NCBI GenBank assembly: GCA_963755395.1
Contig: CAVWJJ010000003.1
Coordinates: 496,001 to 560,000 of the forward strand
Direction: 5' to 3'
Length of the DNA: 64,000 nucleotides
DNA from: DAHVFK01 sp963755395
GTDB lineage: Bacteria > Pseudomonadota > Gammaproteobacteria > Burkholderiales > SG8-39
Shown piece after piece: positions 8,418 through 16,801 of this stretch. The notes beneath the pieces are model-generated. The model was given only the letters and a program-made list of their open reading frames with translations, made no database searches and was not told where the DNA came from. Every line of letters begins with the position of its first letter. Position 1 is the stretch's first letter. Made by a program: the position numbers and the translations under genes.

Positions 8418-9109
8418 CTGAGCCCGCCCTGGCCCTGCAGCAGCGCGAGCAGCACGTTCACTCCCAGCGCCACCACCATCAGGACGAAGCCGAGCGCAAT
8501 GCCCTGCGCGAAGTCGCCCTTGGTGGTCTCGAGCGCGATCGCGGTCGGGATATTGCGCGTCAGGCCGGCGATGTTGCCGCCGACCATGATTGCGCAGCCG
8601 ACCTCCGAGATAGCGCGCCCGAAGCCGTTCACCACGGCGGCGAGGATGCCGAAGCGCACCTCCCTCAGCGTGGTGAGCGAGGCGGCCAACCGGCCGGCGC
8701 CGAGGCAGCGCGCGGTCTCATACACGCGCGGGTCCGCGCCCTGAATCGCCGAAATCGTGAACACCACCAGGATCGGGAAGGCGATCACCATGTACCCGAC
8801 CATGATCGCCCAGGGCGTGAACAGCAGCTCGAACGAGCCCAGCGGGCCGCGCCGCGACAGCAGCAGGTAGATCACCAGCCCGATGACGACGGTCGGAAAC
8901 GACAGCAGCGCCTGCACCAGCACCACCGCCGCGCGCTGGCCGGGAAAGCGCCGTTTGGCGAGCAGGAAGCCGAGCGCAATCGACGGCGCGGCGACCAGCG
9001 CGATCGCCGCGACCGAGACCCAGAGCGAAAGCCAGATGGCCTGCCACAGTTTCGGGTCGCCGCCGAAGAGAAGGGCGAAAGCCTGCCGCGTCGGCTCCAG
9101 GAGATCCAA
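8414..9109 (-). CDS. tupB: Tungstate-type ABC transporter permease
   Basis: A 231-residue permease with about five to six membrane helices and the EAA-like loop YETARCLGAGRLAASLTTLREVRFG facing the ATPase. It ends in a short positive tail. The TTG at 9109 is the best available start, ten bases after the tupA stop; no strong ribosome site is visible. It belongs to the TupB/WtpB-like group by its place between TupA and TupC. Confidence 0.88.
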
Positions 9110-9119
9110 GCGACGGGGC

Positions 9120-9941
9120 TTACTGCGGCGGATGCCCGTAGTCGGGATGGAACAGCTGCGCGCCCTTGAAGCGGTAGTCGCCGATCGCCGTCTGCCCCCT
9201 ACGCGAGGTCATCCACTTGATGAAGGTCATCGCGCCCTTGTAGTTGATGTTCGGGTAGCGCTTGGGATTGACCGCGATCACGCCGTAGGGGTTGAGCAGC
9301 TTCTTGTCGCCTTCGACCACGATCTCGAGCCCGGTCTTGGCGGCGTAGGTGGTGTAGGTTGCGCGGTCGGACAGCGTATAGGCCTGCTTTTCGCCGGCCA
9401 CCGTCAGCGTCGCCCCCATGCCCTGGCCGACCGCGAGGTAGTGCGGCCCACCGGGCTTGATGCCGATCGCCTTCCAGTAGGCGAGCTCCTTCTTGTTGGT
9501 GCCCGAGTCGTCGCCGCGCGAGACGAAGGTCGCGCCCGAGGCGTGGATCTTCTTCAGCGCCTTGAGCGGATCGTGCATGCCTTTGACCCCCGCCGGGTCG
9601 GACGGCGGACCGACGATCACGAAGTCGTTGTACATCACGTCGCGGCGGTGGACTCCGTAGCCCGCCGCCACGAACTTGTCCTCGGCCGGGCGCGCGTGCA
9701 CCAGCACCACGTCGACGTCGCCGTTCTGCCCCAGCTTGAGCGCGGCGCCGGTGCCGACCGCGGTGTAGTGGATCTTGCATTTGCAGTCGGCCTCGAACTT
9801 GGGCAGCAGGTACTGCAGCAGGCCGGAGTTGTCGGTGCTGGTGGTGGTCGCCATCTTGATGTCCTTCATCGCAAGCGCGCTTCCGGCCGCGAACAGCGCA
9901 ACGGCGGCGAAGGCAATCCTGGCTATGCTACGGGCTGACAT
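9120..9941 (-). CDS. tupA: Tungstate-binding periplasmic protein TupA
   Basis: A 273-residue substrate-binding protein with an N-terminal signal peptide (cleavage near ALA at residue 24). The TupA hallmark TTTSTDNSG follows the signal peptide and supplies oxyanion contacts. Further blocks are AVGTGAALKLGQNGDVDVVLVHA, the FVSRGDDSGTNKKE loop and GGPHYLAVGQGMG. A GGAGG ribosome site precedes the ATG. Tup proteins prefer tungstate over molybdate; binding specificity here is inferred from the motif. It is divergently transcribed from mop, sharing a 160-base region with two palindromes. Confidence 0.92.
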   Translation of the reverse strand: MSARSIARIAFAAVALFAAGSALAMKDIKMATTTSTDNSGLLQYLLPKFEADCKCKIHYTAVGTGAALKLGQNGDVDVVLVHARPAEDKFVAAGYGVHRRDVMYNDFVIVGPPSDPAGVKGMHDPLKALKKIHASGATFVSRGDDSGTNKKELAYWKAIGIKPGGPHYLAVGQGMGATLTVAGEKQAYTLSDRATYTTYAAKTGLEIVVEGDKKLLNPYGVIAVNPKRYPNINYKGAMTFIKWMTSRRGQTAIGDYRFKGAQLFHPDYGHPPQ

Positions 9942-9970
9942 GCGATCCTCCTCGGAGACAGTCGTCGATC

Positions 9971-9992
9971 AATATGCCCTTGGGTGCATAAT
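9971..9992. promoter_or_regulatory. Operator-like palindrome 1 between tupA and mop
   Basis: AATATG, ten bases, CATAAT. It is one mismatch from the perfect palindrome found 80 bases away. The position, 30 bases before tupA on its upstream side, fits a repressor site. The regulator encoded at 11.5 kb is the obvious candidate. Confidence 0.6.
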
Positions 9993-10051
9993 TACCCGAA
10001 AGACGCCCAAAGGCCTAACTTTGGATAATAGCGGTCGGCTTCGAAGCACAA

Positions 10052-10073
10052 AATATGTATTTATTTGCATATT
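10052..10073. promoter_or_regulatory. Operator-like palindrome 2 between tupA and mop
   Basis: AATATG, ten bases (tatttatttg), CATATT: a perfect inverted repeat in a strikingly AT-rich patch of an otherwise GC-rich sequence. It lies about 30 bases before the mop start. The half-site and spacing match the first copy, which argues against chance. Confidence 0.65.
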
Positions 10074-10104
10074 CAACCCGGACAAGGTCCGCGAGGAGCA
10101 GGCA

Positions 10105-10314
10105 ATGAAACTGAGCGCGCGCAACGTCATCGAAGGCACCATCACGCATATCGTCACGGGCCCGGTCAGCACCGAAGTCACGCTCCGCGTCGCGCCGCGC
10201 ATCGACATCGTCTCGGTCATCAGCAGCGGCTCCGCACGCGCCCTCAAGCTGCGCAAGGGCGGCAAGGCGAGCGCGGTTATCAAGGCGAGCAGCGTCATGC
10301 TCGGGGTCGACTGA
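10105..10314 (+). CDS. mop: Molbindin-type molybdenum-pterin/oxyanion-binding protein (single TOBE/Mop domain)
   Basis: A 69-residue protein starting MKLSARNVIEGTITHIVTGPVSTEV, a single Mop (TOBE) domain that oligomerises to bind molybdate or tungstate in the cytoplasm. GAGGAG lies about ten bases before the ATG. It is the first gene of the plus-strand metal arm; the MOT1-like transporter follows after eight bases. Confidence 0.93.
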   Translation: MKLSARNVIEGTITHIVTGPVSTEVTLRVAPRIDIVSVISSGSARALKLRKGGKASAVIKASSVMLGVD

Positions 10315-10322
10315 GCCGGGGC

Positions 10323-11492
10323 ATGACGCAAGCCGCAAAGGCGGCCGCTATCCTGCCGCACGGCCGCAACCGCTATGGCCTCGCCGAGTGGGCCGGCGCG
10401 TTCGGCGACCTCGGCACGCTGCTGCCGTTCGCGCTCGCCTACATCGCGGTCGTCAAGGTCGCGCCGCTCGGAATGCTGCTGGCCTTCGGCGTTTCCATGA
10501 TCGCGGTCGGGTTTTACTACCGCACGCCGGTGCCGGTGCAGCCCATGAAGGCGATCGGCGCGGTGGCAGCGACGCAGGCCGCGCAAGTCGTGTCGATCAC
10601 GCCGCAGGCCGTCTACGCAGCGGGCCTGGTCACCGGGCTAGTGTGGCTCGCGCTCGCGGCGAGCGGCCTGATCCAGCGCGTCGCCACGCTGGTGCCGCGC
10701 CCGGTAAGCCTCGGCATCGTGCTCGGGCTCGGCTTCGCCTTCATGCTAGAAGGGCTGAAGATGATGGCCCTGGGCTGGGCGCTGGCCGCGGCCGGGCTCG
10801 CACTGGTCCTGCTGCTGCTCGACAACCACCGCGTTCCGGCGATGTTCGCCCTGCTCGCTTTCGGCGCGGGCGCGGCGCTGGTGCTGGATCCGACGCTGGT
10901 GCACGAATTGGCGCAGGTCCACGTCGGGCTACGCCTTCCGCATTTCGCTCTCGGCGACGTCGGCTGGCACGATTTCGTCGTCGGACTCGCGTTTCTCGCG
11001 CTGCCGCAGTTGCCGCTGACGTTCGGCAACGCGATTCTCGGCGTCGTCGAAGCCAACAACCGCGAATTTCCCCAACGGCCCATCGACGCGCGGGAGGCCG
11101 CGCTCTCGACCGGACTTATGAACGCGGTCGGCGCGGCGGTAGGCGGCGTGCCGATGTGCCACGGCGCCGGCGGCCTCGCCGCGCACGTGCGCTTCGGCGC
11201 CCGTACCGGCGGAGCGCTCGTGATCCTGGGCAGCGTCCTGGTGCTGGTTGCGCTGCTGTTCAGCGAATCGCTCTCGACGCTGCTGCGGATCTTCCCTACT
11301 CCGGTGCTCGGCGTGATGCTGTTCCTCGCCGGCGCGCAGCTCGCGCTCGGCTCGTGCGACTTCAGTCATCGCAAGGAGGAACGCTTCGCCACCCTGGTCA
11401 CCGCGGGCTGCTCGATATGGAACGTCGGCCTCGCGTTCGCCCTGGGCTGGATCATCCTCGCGCTGCTGCGGCGCGGCTGGGTGCGATTATGA
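10323..11492 (+). CDS. MOT1-like putative sulfate/molybdate transporter
   Basis: A 389-residue protein with about ten hydrophobic helices. It shows both motifs of the MOT1 molybdate transporter family: TPVPVQPMKAIGAVAATQA near residue 62 and QLPLTFGNAILGVVEANN near residue 227. PMCHGAGGLAAHVRFGARTG is a further family block. Known relatives import molybdate with high affinity. It sits between mop and the regulator, and its stop overlaps the next start. Confidence 0.88.
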   Translation: MTQAAKAAAILPHGRNRYGLAEWAGAFGDLGTLLPFALAYIAVVKVAPLGMLLAFGVSMIAVGFYYRTPVPVQPMKAIGAVAATQAAQVVSITPQAVYAAGLVTGLVWLALAASGLIQRVATLVPRPVSLGIVLGLGFAFMLEGLKMMALGWALAAAGLALVLLLLDNHRVPAMFALLAFGAGAALVLDPTLVHELAQVHVGLRLPHFALGDVGWHDFVVGLAFLALPQLPLTFGNAILGVVEANNREFPQRPIDAREAALSTGLMNAVGAAVGGVPMCHGAGGLAAHVRFGARTGGALVILGSVLVLVALLFSESLSTLLRIFPTPVLGVMLFLAGAQLALGSCDFSHRKEERFATLVTAGCSIWNVGLAFALGWIILALLRRGWVRL

Positions 11493-12547
11493 GACTGGTG
11501 CCCGAGATCGGCTGGCGGCGTGCGGGCCAGGACGGGACCCGGCTCGACGTGCGCCTGATTCCGCTGCTGCGCGAGATCGCGCGACGCGCCACGCTGCGCG
11601 CGGCCGCGGCGCACCTGGGTATCTCCTATCGCTCGGCCTGGGACATGCTCCTGGCGCAGTCCGAGGCCGCCGGCGGCACGCTGGTGACGCTCGAGCAGGG
11701 CCGCGGCGCCAAGCTCACGCCGCTCGCCGAGCGGCTGCTCGCAGCAGACGAGGCCGCGCGTAGTCAGCTGCTGCGCCTGGAGCCCGGGCTCGCGGTGGTG
11801 CTCGCCGCGGGCGAACGGGGCGCCAGGGGGCGCGCATTGCGCGTGGTGGCGAGTCACGATCCGCTGCTTGCCGCCTTCGTCGACGAGCCCGCCACGCGCG
11901 CCGAGCTGGCGCTCGAGCTGCAATTCAAAGGCAGCGCCGACAGCCTGGCGGAGTACGCGGCGGGACGGGCGGACCTGGCCGGCTTTCACGTTCCGCTGCG
12001 CGACGCCGCTGGCGCCGACGAGGATCCCCTGCTTTCGCGCCTGAGCGCGCGGCGCGACCGCCTGATCCGCTTCGCCGAGCGCGAGCAGGGGCTGATGCTG
12101 GCGCCGGGCAATCCGAAACGGATCCGTGGCCTCGCCGACCTCGCGCGCAAGGGGCTGCAGTTCGTCAACCGCCAGCGCGGCTCCGGCACGCGGCTGCTGT
12201 TCGATGAGCTGCTCGCGCGGCAGCGAATCGACGCGACGGCGATCGGCGGCTACCGCGACGAGGAGTTCACTCATCTGGCGGTCGCGGTGAGCGTCGCGGC
12301 GGGACGCGCCGACGCCGGCTTCGGCGTGCACGCTGCCGCGGCGCGCTTCGGGCTGGACTTCCTGCCCCTGCAGCGCGAGCGCTACTGGTTCGCGGTCAGG
12401 GCGCGCAACGTCGACGACGCCCCGCTCGAGCGCTTTCGCGCCGGACTGGCTGGCCGCGCCTTCAAGCGCATTGCGCGCGGCTTCGTCGGTTACGACGTGC
12501 GCAGCGCGGGCGAAGTCTGCACGCTCGGCGCGCAGGGTGGCGCATGA
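11489..12547 (+). CDS. ModE-type HTH fused to a periplasmic-binding-like sensor domain
   Basis: A 352-residue one-component regulator. Residues about 15-100 form a ModE/LysR-like winged helix-turn-helix (REIARRATLRAAAAHLGISYRSAWDML). From about residue 110 a type-2 periplasmic-binding-like domain follows (FVNRQRGSGTRLLFDELLA and GYRDEEFTHLAVAVSVAAGRADAGFG). There is no signal peptide, so the binding domain acts in the cytoplasm. It lies between MOT1-like and modA with four-base overlaps on both sides. A tungstate/molybdate-responsive role similar to TunR-type regulators is likely but inferred. Confidence 0.85.
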   Translation: MRLVPEIGWRRAGQDGTRLDVRLIPLLREIARRATLRAAAAHLGISYRSAWDMLLAQSEAAGGTLVTLEQGRGAKLTPLAERLLAADEAARSQLLRLEPGLAVVLAAGERGARGRALRVVASHDPLLAAFVDEPATRAELALELQFKGSADSLAEYAAGRADLAGFHVPLRDAAGADEDPLLSRLSARRDRLIRFAEREQGLMLAPGNPKRIRGLADLARKGLQFVNRQRGSGTRLLFDELLARQRIDATAIGGYRDEEFTHLAVAVSVAAGRADAGFGVHAAAARFGLDFLPLQRERYWFAVRARNVDDAPLERFRAGLAGRAFKRIARGFVGYDVRSAGEVCTLGAQGGA

Positions 12548-13293
12548 TCGCCGCGCTCGCGGCAACGCTCGCAGCGTTTCTTCTCTGGGCCGGACCGGCC
12601 CAGGCGCAGGATCGCGTGCTGGTGTTCGCCGCAGCGAGCCTGCGCAACGCGCTCGACGAGGCGGCGCGTGATTACCCCGGCCCGGCGCCAGCGATTTCCT
12701 ACGCCGGCAGCTCTTCGCTCGCCAAGCAGATCGAGCGCGGCGCGCCGGCCTCCGTTTTCATCTCGGCCGACCGCAACTGGATGGACTATCTCGAGCGGCG
12801 CGGCCTGCTCGAACCGGGGACGCGGCACGACCTGCTCGGCAACCGGCTGGTGCTGATCGCCCCGCGCGTCAGCACGCTGAAGCTCGAGATCGTCCCTGGC
12901 ATGCCGCTCGCGCGCGCGCTCGCGGGCGGGCGGCTCGCCCTTGGCGATCCTTACCACGTGCCGGCCGGGATGTACGCCAGGGCCGCGCTCGAGTCGCTCG
13001 GGATATGGGACGCGGTAAGGTTGCAGCTTGCGGCGACCGAGAACGTGCGTATCGCGCTGGCGCTGGTGGCGCGCGGCGAAGCCCCGCTCGGGATCGTGTA
13101 CCAGACCGACGCGCGCGCGGAGCCCGGCGTGCGCGTGGTGGGACGCTTCCCCGCCTCGCTCCACCCGCCGATCGTCTACCCGATCGCGCTGCTGAAGGGC
13201 GCCGTGCCCGCCGCGCGCAGCTTCGAGGCCTACCTGCGCGGCGCGCAGGCGCGCGCCATCTTCGGGAAGCACGGCTTTAGCCCGTTAAACTGA
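12544..13293 (+). CDS. modA: Molybdate-binding periplasmic protein ModA
   Basis: A 249-residue protein with a signal peptide ending at AQA near residue 21. ModA features are VLVFAAASLRNAL, SYAGSSSLAKQIERGAPASVFISAD and LALGDPYHVPAGMYARAALESLG, then a GIVYQTDA segment. It binds molybdate (or tungstate) and delivers it to ModB. Its start overlaps the regulator stop. Confidence 0.94.
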   Translation: MIAALAATLAAFLLWAGPAQAQDRVLVFAAASLRNALDEAARDYPGPAPAISYAGSSSLAKQIERGAPASVFISADRNWMDYLERRGLLEPGTRHDLLGNRLVLIAPRVSTLKLEIVPGMPLARALAGGRLALGDPYHVPAGMYARAALESLGIWDAVRLQLAATENVRIALALVARGEAPLGIVYQTDARAEPGVRVVGRFPASLHPPIVYPIALLKGAVPAARSFEAYLRGAQARAIFGKHGFSPLN

Positions 13294-13297
13294 CGGC

Positions 13298-13990
13298 GTG
13301 CTCCTGTCTTCCGCGGAACTCGAGGTCCTCGGCCTCAGCTTGAAGGTCGCCTTCTGGGGCGTCCTTTGCAGCCTGCCCGTCGCGCTCGCGCTGGCCTACC
13401 TGCTCGCTCGTGCGGACTTCCCCGGCAAGTTCCTGCTCGACGGCGTCGTGCATTTGCCGCTGGTGCTGCCGCCGGTGGTGATCGGCTACCTGCTGCTGGT
13501 GCTGCTCGGGCGCAACGGCCCGCTCGGCGCCTGGCTGGCCGGGCACCTTGGGATCGTGTTCGCGTTCCGCTGGACCGGCGCCGCCCTCGCCGCCTCGGTG
13601 ATGGGACTTCCGCTCGCGGTACGCGCGATGCGCCAGGCGATCGAGGCGGTTGATCGCAAGCTCGAGGCCGCCGCGTCGACGCTGGGCGCACCGCCGCTCG
13701 CGGTGTTCGCATCGGTGACCCTTCCGCTGATCCTGCCAGGCGTGCTGAACGGCATGCTGCTCTCGTTCGCCCGCAGCCTGGGCGAGTTCGGCGCCACCAT
13801 CACCTTCGTATCCAACATCCCGGGCGAAACCCAGACGCTGCCGCTCGCGATCTACAGCCTGACCCAGGTGCCTGGCGGAGACGCGCAGGCGCTGCGCCTG
13901 TGCGTGCTGTCCGTCGCGATTTCGCTCAGCGCGCTGGTGGTGTCGGAAGTGCTCCTGCGCCGCGCGCGGCGGCGCGCGCACGGCGCATGA
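13298..13990 (+). CDS. modB: Molybdate ABC transporter permease ModB
   Basis: A 230-residue membrane permease with five to six helices. PLVLPPVVIGYLLLVLLGRNGPLGAWL and the EAA loop LEAAASTLGAPPLAVFASVTLPLI are typical of ModB. The GTG at 13298 is four bases after the modA stop. It pairs with ModC, whose start overlaps its stop by four bases. Confidence 0.94.
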   Translation: MLLSSAELEVLGLSLKVAFWGVLCSLPVALALAYLLARADFPGKFLLDGVVHLPLVLPPVVIGYLLLVLLGRNGPLGAWLAGHLGIVFAFRWTGAALAASVMGLPLAVRAMRQAIEAVDRKLEAAASTLGAPPLAVFASVTLPLILPGVLNGMLLSFARSLGEFGATITFVSNIPGETQTLPLAIYSLTQVPGGDAQALRLCVLSVAISLSALVVSEVLLRRARRRAHGA

Positions 13991-15075
13991 GGCTCGAAGT
14001 CTCGGTCGCCAAGCGCCTGGGCGGGTTCGCGCTCGCGGCCGCGTTCGCCAGCGACGGCGGGGTCACCGCGCTGTTCGGTCGCTCCGGTTCCGGCAAGACC
14101 AGTGTGCTGAACGCGATCGCCGGGTTGCTGCGGCCCGAGCGCGGCCGCATCGTGCTCGACGGCGAGCCGCTGTTCGACGCCGCCGCGCGCGTGGACGTCG
14201 CGGCGCACCGGCGCCGCGTCGGCTACGTGTTCCAGGAGGGGCGCTTGCTGCCGCATCTGACGGTGCGCCAGAATCTGCTCTACGGCCGGCGCTTCGCGCG
14301 CGGGCCGGGCGCGGTAACGCTGGACAAGGTGACCGACCTGCTCGGATTGGCGGCGCTGCTCGAGCGCCGCCCGCACGATCTTTCGGGCGGCGAGAAGCAG
14401 CGCGTCGCGATCGGCCGCGCGCTCCTCACCGACCCGCGCCTGCTGCTGATGGACGAGCCGCTCGCCGCGCTCGATGCACCGCGCAAGAGCGAGATCCTGT
14501 ACTACATCGAGCGCTTGCGCGACGAGGTGGGCGTGCCGATCGTGTACGTCAGCCATTCGCTTGACGAAGTGGTGCGCCTGGCCGAAACGGTCGTGGTGAT
14601 GTCCGAGGGGCGCGTACTCGATTCGGGGCCGGTCGACGAGACGATGGCGCGCATGGAGCTGCGTCCCTACCTCGGCCGCTTCGAAGGCGGCGCGGTAATC
14701 GAAGCGCGCGTCGCCGAGCAGGACCTCGAGATGGGGCTCGCGCGGCTCGACTTTCCCGGCGGCGCCCTGTACGCGCCGGACGTCGACGCGCTGGTCGGCG
14801 AGCGCGTGCGGGTGCGCATTCGCGCGCGCGACGTCTCGCTCGCGACGGTGCGGCCCGAGGCGATCAGCATGCTCAACGTGCTGCCCGGCACGCTCAAGGC
14901 GTTCGGCGAGAGCGCGGGCGCGAGCGTCGACGTCCAGATCGACGTCGCCGGCACGATCCTGCTCGCGCGCATCACGCGCAAGTCGGTCGAGGCGCTCGGG
15001 CTCGCGCCGGGGCGACCGGTATTCGCCCTGGTGAAAGCGGTGGCGATCGACCGCCACAGCGTCGGCTGGGCGTGA
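13987..15075 (+). CDS. modC: Molybdate ABC transporter ATP-binding protein ModC
   Basis: A 362-residue protein with an ATPase domain (Walker A GRSGSGKTS, signature LSGGEKQRVAIGRALL, Walker B LLLMDEPLAALD) and a C-terminal TOBE domain from about residue 290 (SMLNVLPGTLKAFGESAGASVDVQI). The TOBE domain binds oxyanion and often gives feedback inhibition of transport. Last gene of the mop-MOT1-regulator-modABC run. Confidence 0.95.
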   Translation: MRLEVSVAKRLGGFALAAAFASDGGVTALFGRSGSGKTSVLNAIAGLLRPERGRIVLDGEPLFDAAARVDVAAHRRRVGYVFQEGRLLPHLTVRQNLLYGRRFARGPGAVTLDKVTDLLGLAALLERRPHDLSGGEKQRVAIGRALLTDPRLLLMDEPLAALDAPRKSEILYYIERLRDEVGVPIVYVSHSLDEVVRLAETVVVMSEGRVLDSGPVDETMARMELRPYLGRFEGGAVIEARVAEQDLEMGLARLDFPGGALYAPDVDALVGERVRVRIRARDVSLATVRPEAISMLNVLPGTLKAFGESAGASVDVQIDVAGTILLARITRKSVEALGLAPGRPVFALVKAVAIDRHSVGWA

Positions 15076-15118
15076 TGCTTACTGCGATAAACTGATTCTT
15101 CTCTAGAGGAGGATTGCC

Positions 15119-15406
15119 ATGCCCGGATACGTCGTCGCCGAAGTGGAAGTCACCGACCCGGCCGCCTACGAGGAGTACCGCAAGCTGGTGCCCGCGACGG
15201 TGCAGAAATACGGCGGCAGGTTCCTCACCCGCGGCGGCAAGACTGAAACCAAGGAGGGCGGCTGGGCGCCGTCTCGATTCGTGATCCTGGAATTCCCTAG
15301 TCTGGAGCAGGCGCGCAAGTGGTACGAATCACCCGAGTACGCGCCGGCGCTGGCGATCCGCAAGAAGGCGTCCAGGTCGAAGCTGATCCTGGCCGAAGGC
15401 CTGTAG
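15119..15406 (+). CDS. DUF1330 family protein
   Basis: A 95-residue protein starting MPGYVVAEVEVTDPAAYEEYRK, with the ferredoxin-like fold typical of DUF1330 (YGGRFLTRGG, FPSLEQARKWYESPEYAPAL). AGAGGAGG precedes the ATG. Biochemical role is unknown. A second DUF1330 gene lies at about 61 kb. A strong hairpin terminator follows. Confidence 0.9.
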   Translation: MPGYVVAEVEVTDPAAYEEYRKLVPATVQKYGGRFLTRGGKTETKEGGWAPSRFVILEFPSLEQARKWYESPEYAPALAIRKKASRSKLILAEGL

Positions 15407-15413
15407 CGCAAAT

Positions 15414-15441
15414 GAAAAGGGCGCCCGCGGGCGCCCTTTTC
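15414..15441. terminator. Bidirectional hairpin terminator
   Basis: GAAAAGGGCGCCC, then GC, then GGGCGCCCTTTTC forms a near-perfect dyad with A-run and T-run on opposite sides. It can stop transcription from the DUF1330 gene on the plus strand and from the formate dehydrogenase operon on the minus strand, which ends at 15458. Confidence 0.9.
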
Positions 15442-15457
15442 GCTGCTGCCACGCAGC

Positions 15458-16519
15458 TCAGTGCTGGTGCTGTGGGGCGCCTGCCGCGGCGCCGGTGGAC
15501 TTGGCCGGAACCTTGCCAGCCTTGACGTCGTCGTACCAGAGCCGGTGGTGTTCCTTGGCCCACTCCTCGTCGACGTATCCCGTGCGCATCGCCTGGTAGG
15601 CGCCCTGGACGCCGATCGTGCCGAGGTAGATGTGGCCGAACGACAGCGCGACGAAGATCACCGCGCCGATGACGTGGATCACGTCCGCCTGCTGCATCGT
15701 CTCGCGCAGCTGGTCGAAGTTCGGGAACAGCATGATCAGCCCTGTAACGCTCATGATCACCCCGAGCAGCACCACACCGCCCCAGAACCAGCCCTTCTCG
15801 CCGAAATTGAAGCGTCCCGAGGGGACCTCTTCGCCGCCGAACATGCCGCCGGCCTTCGCGAGCCATTTGCCGTCACCCGCCCGCCAGAAGTTGTCCTTGA
15901 TGTACACAATGATCATCAGCAGCACGCTGAGGATGAAGAACGGGCCGACGAAGTTGTGCAGGTTCTTCGACAGCGCGCTAAGCCAGGCGAAAAGCGTGTA
16001 GCCGATCACCGGCAGCAGCACGAACTTGCCGAACAGGATGGTCAAGCCCGTCAATGCAAGGATCACGAAGCTGATCGCCGTACTCCAGTGCGCGATGCGC
16101 TCCAGGCTGTTGAAGCGCTCGATCAGGCGGCCGGTCGGCGCGTGCTTGAGCTTGATCGCGCCCTTCACCATGTAGTAGACCAGGATCGCCGCCGCCACGA
16201 CAATCAGCACCCAGCCGCCGTAGAAGATAAGCGGCCCATTGCGGAAGTTGCGCCACGCCTCGCCGGCGGTGGCGAAGGCGCTCTGTCCAGGAAAGCGCAG
16301 CGGACCCTGGATCAGAACTGCGCCGTGATGCTGCGGCAGGGCGGTGTAGTTCTTTTCGCCGGATTTCACGTCGCGCCATACCGGCGCGTTGTTTCCGGGC
16401 TGCTCCGCGCTGCGCTGTGCCTGTGCCTGTGCGCCTGAATCCTGTGCCTGCACCGGCCCCGGGAGTGCGAATGCGGCGAACACCATCAGCACGCCCAACA
16501 GCTTGCATAGCTTGCTCAT
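15458..16519 (-). CDS. fdhC: Formate dehydrogenase cytochrome b556 (gamma) subunit
   Basis: A 353-residue protein with a signal peptide (cleavage near VQA at residue 25), a periplasmic stretch of about 70 residues, then membrane helices. The FdnI/FdoI core is visible: IERFNSLERIAHWSTAISFVILALTG, a GKFVLLPVIGYTLFAW helix, SALSKNLHNFVGPFF, and HVIGAVIFVALSFGHIYLGTIG with heme-ligand histidines. It passes electrons from FdhB to quinone. It ends with a His-rich tail (QHQH). Terminal gene of the fdh operon. Confidence 0.93.
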   Translation of the reverse strand: MSKLCKLLGVLMVFAAFALPGPVQAQDSGAQAQAQRSAEQPGNNAPVWRDVKSGEKNYTALPQHHGAVLIQGPLRFPGQSAFATAGEAWRNFRNGPLIFYGGWVLIVVAAAILVYYMVKGAIKLKHAPTGRLIERFNSLERIAHWSTAISFVILALTGLTILFGKFVLLPVIGYTLFAWLSALSKNLHNFVGPFFILSVLLMIIVYIKDNFWRAGDGKWLAKAGGMFGGEEVPSGRFNFGEKGWFWGGVVLLGVIMSVTGLIMLFPNFDQLRETMQQADVIHVIGAVIFVALSFGHIYLGTIGVQGAYQAMRTGYVDEEWAKEHHRLWYDDVKAGKVPAKSTGAAAGAPQHQH

Positions 16520-16543
16520 CTCTTCCTCCTGGCCGCGGGCCGG

Positions 16544-16801
16544 CTAGTCGCCGATGCGCACGTATTCGTTCTGGAACTTGTTACGTGTCTTGATCTCGTC
16601 GATCCAGCTCTTTTCGTCGCCTTTGGTCCACTTGTTCGTGTCCGTGTAGGCGAGCGGCGCGTTGTCCCAGGGCGGCGTGTCGGGTTTGCCCTGGTACTTG
16701 CCCTGCTTGAAGGAGGACGCCTGCGGCTTCTCGCCGCAGCCGCCGAGCGCCACCAGGCCGAGCGCCGCGACGATCGCAATCGCTACCGCGCGCGCGCTCA
16801 T
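16544..16801 (-). CDS. Small lipoprotein of the formate dehydrogenase operon
   Basis: An 85-residue protein with a hydrophobic N-terminus and lipobox LGGC at residues 19-22, so it should be acylated and exported. The mature part contains the segments FKQGKYQGKPDTPPWDNAP and EIKTRNKFQNEYVRIGD. It sits between fdhB (four-base overlap) and the cytochrome b gene. I do not recognise a named family. The position suggests an assembly or structural role in the periplasmic dehydrogenase. Confidence 0.8.
   Translation of the reverse strand: MSARAVAIAIVAALGLVALGGCGEKPQASSFKQGKYQGKPDTPPWDNAPLAYTDTNKWTKGDEKSWIDEIKTRNKFQNEYVRIGD

Noticed and set aside
10388..12547. 719-codon frame suggesting a large fused regulator
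   Set aside because: The first half is a shadow of the MOT1-like gene; the regulator proper starts at 11489 with a stop/start overlap.
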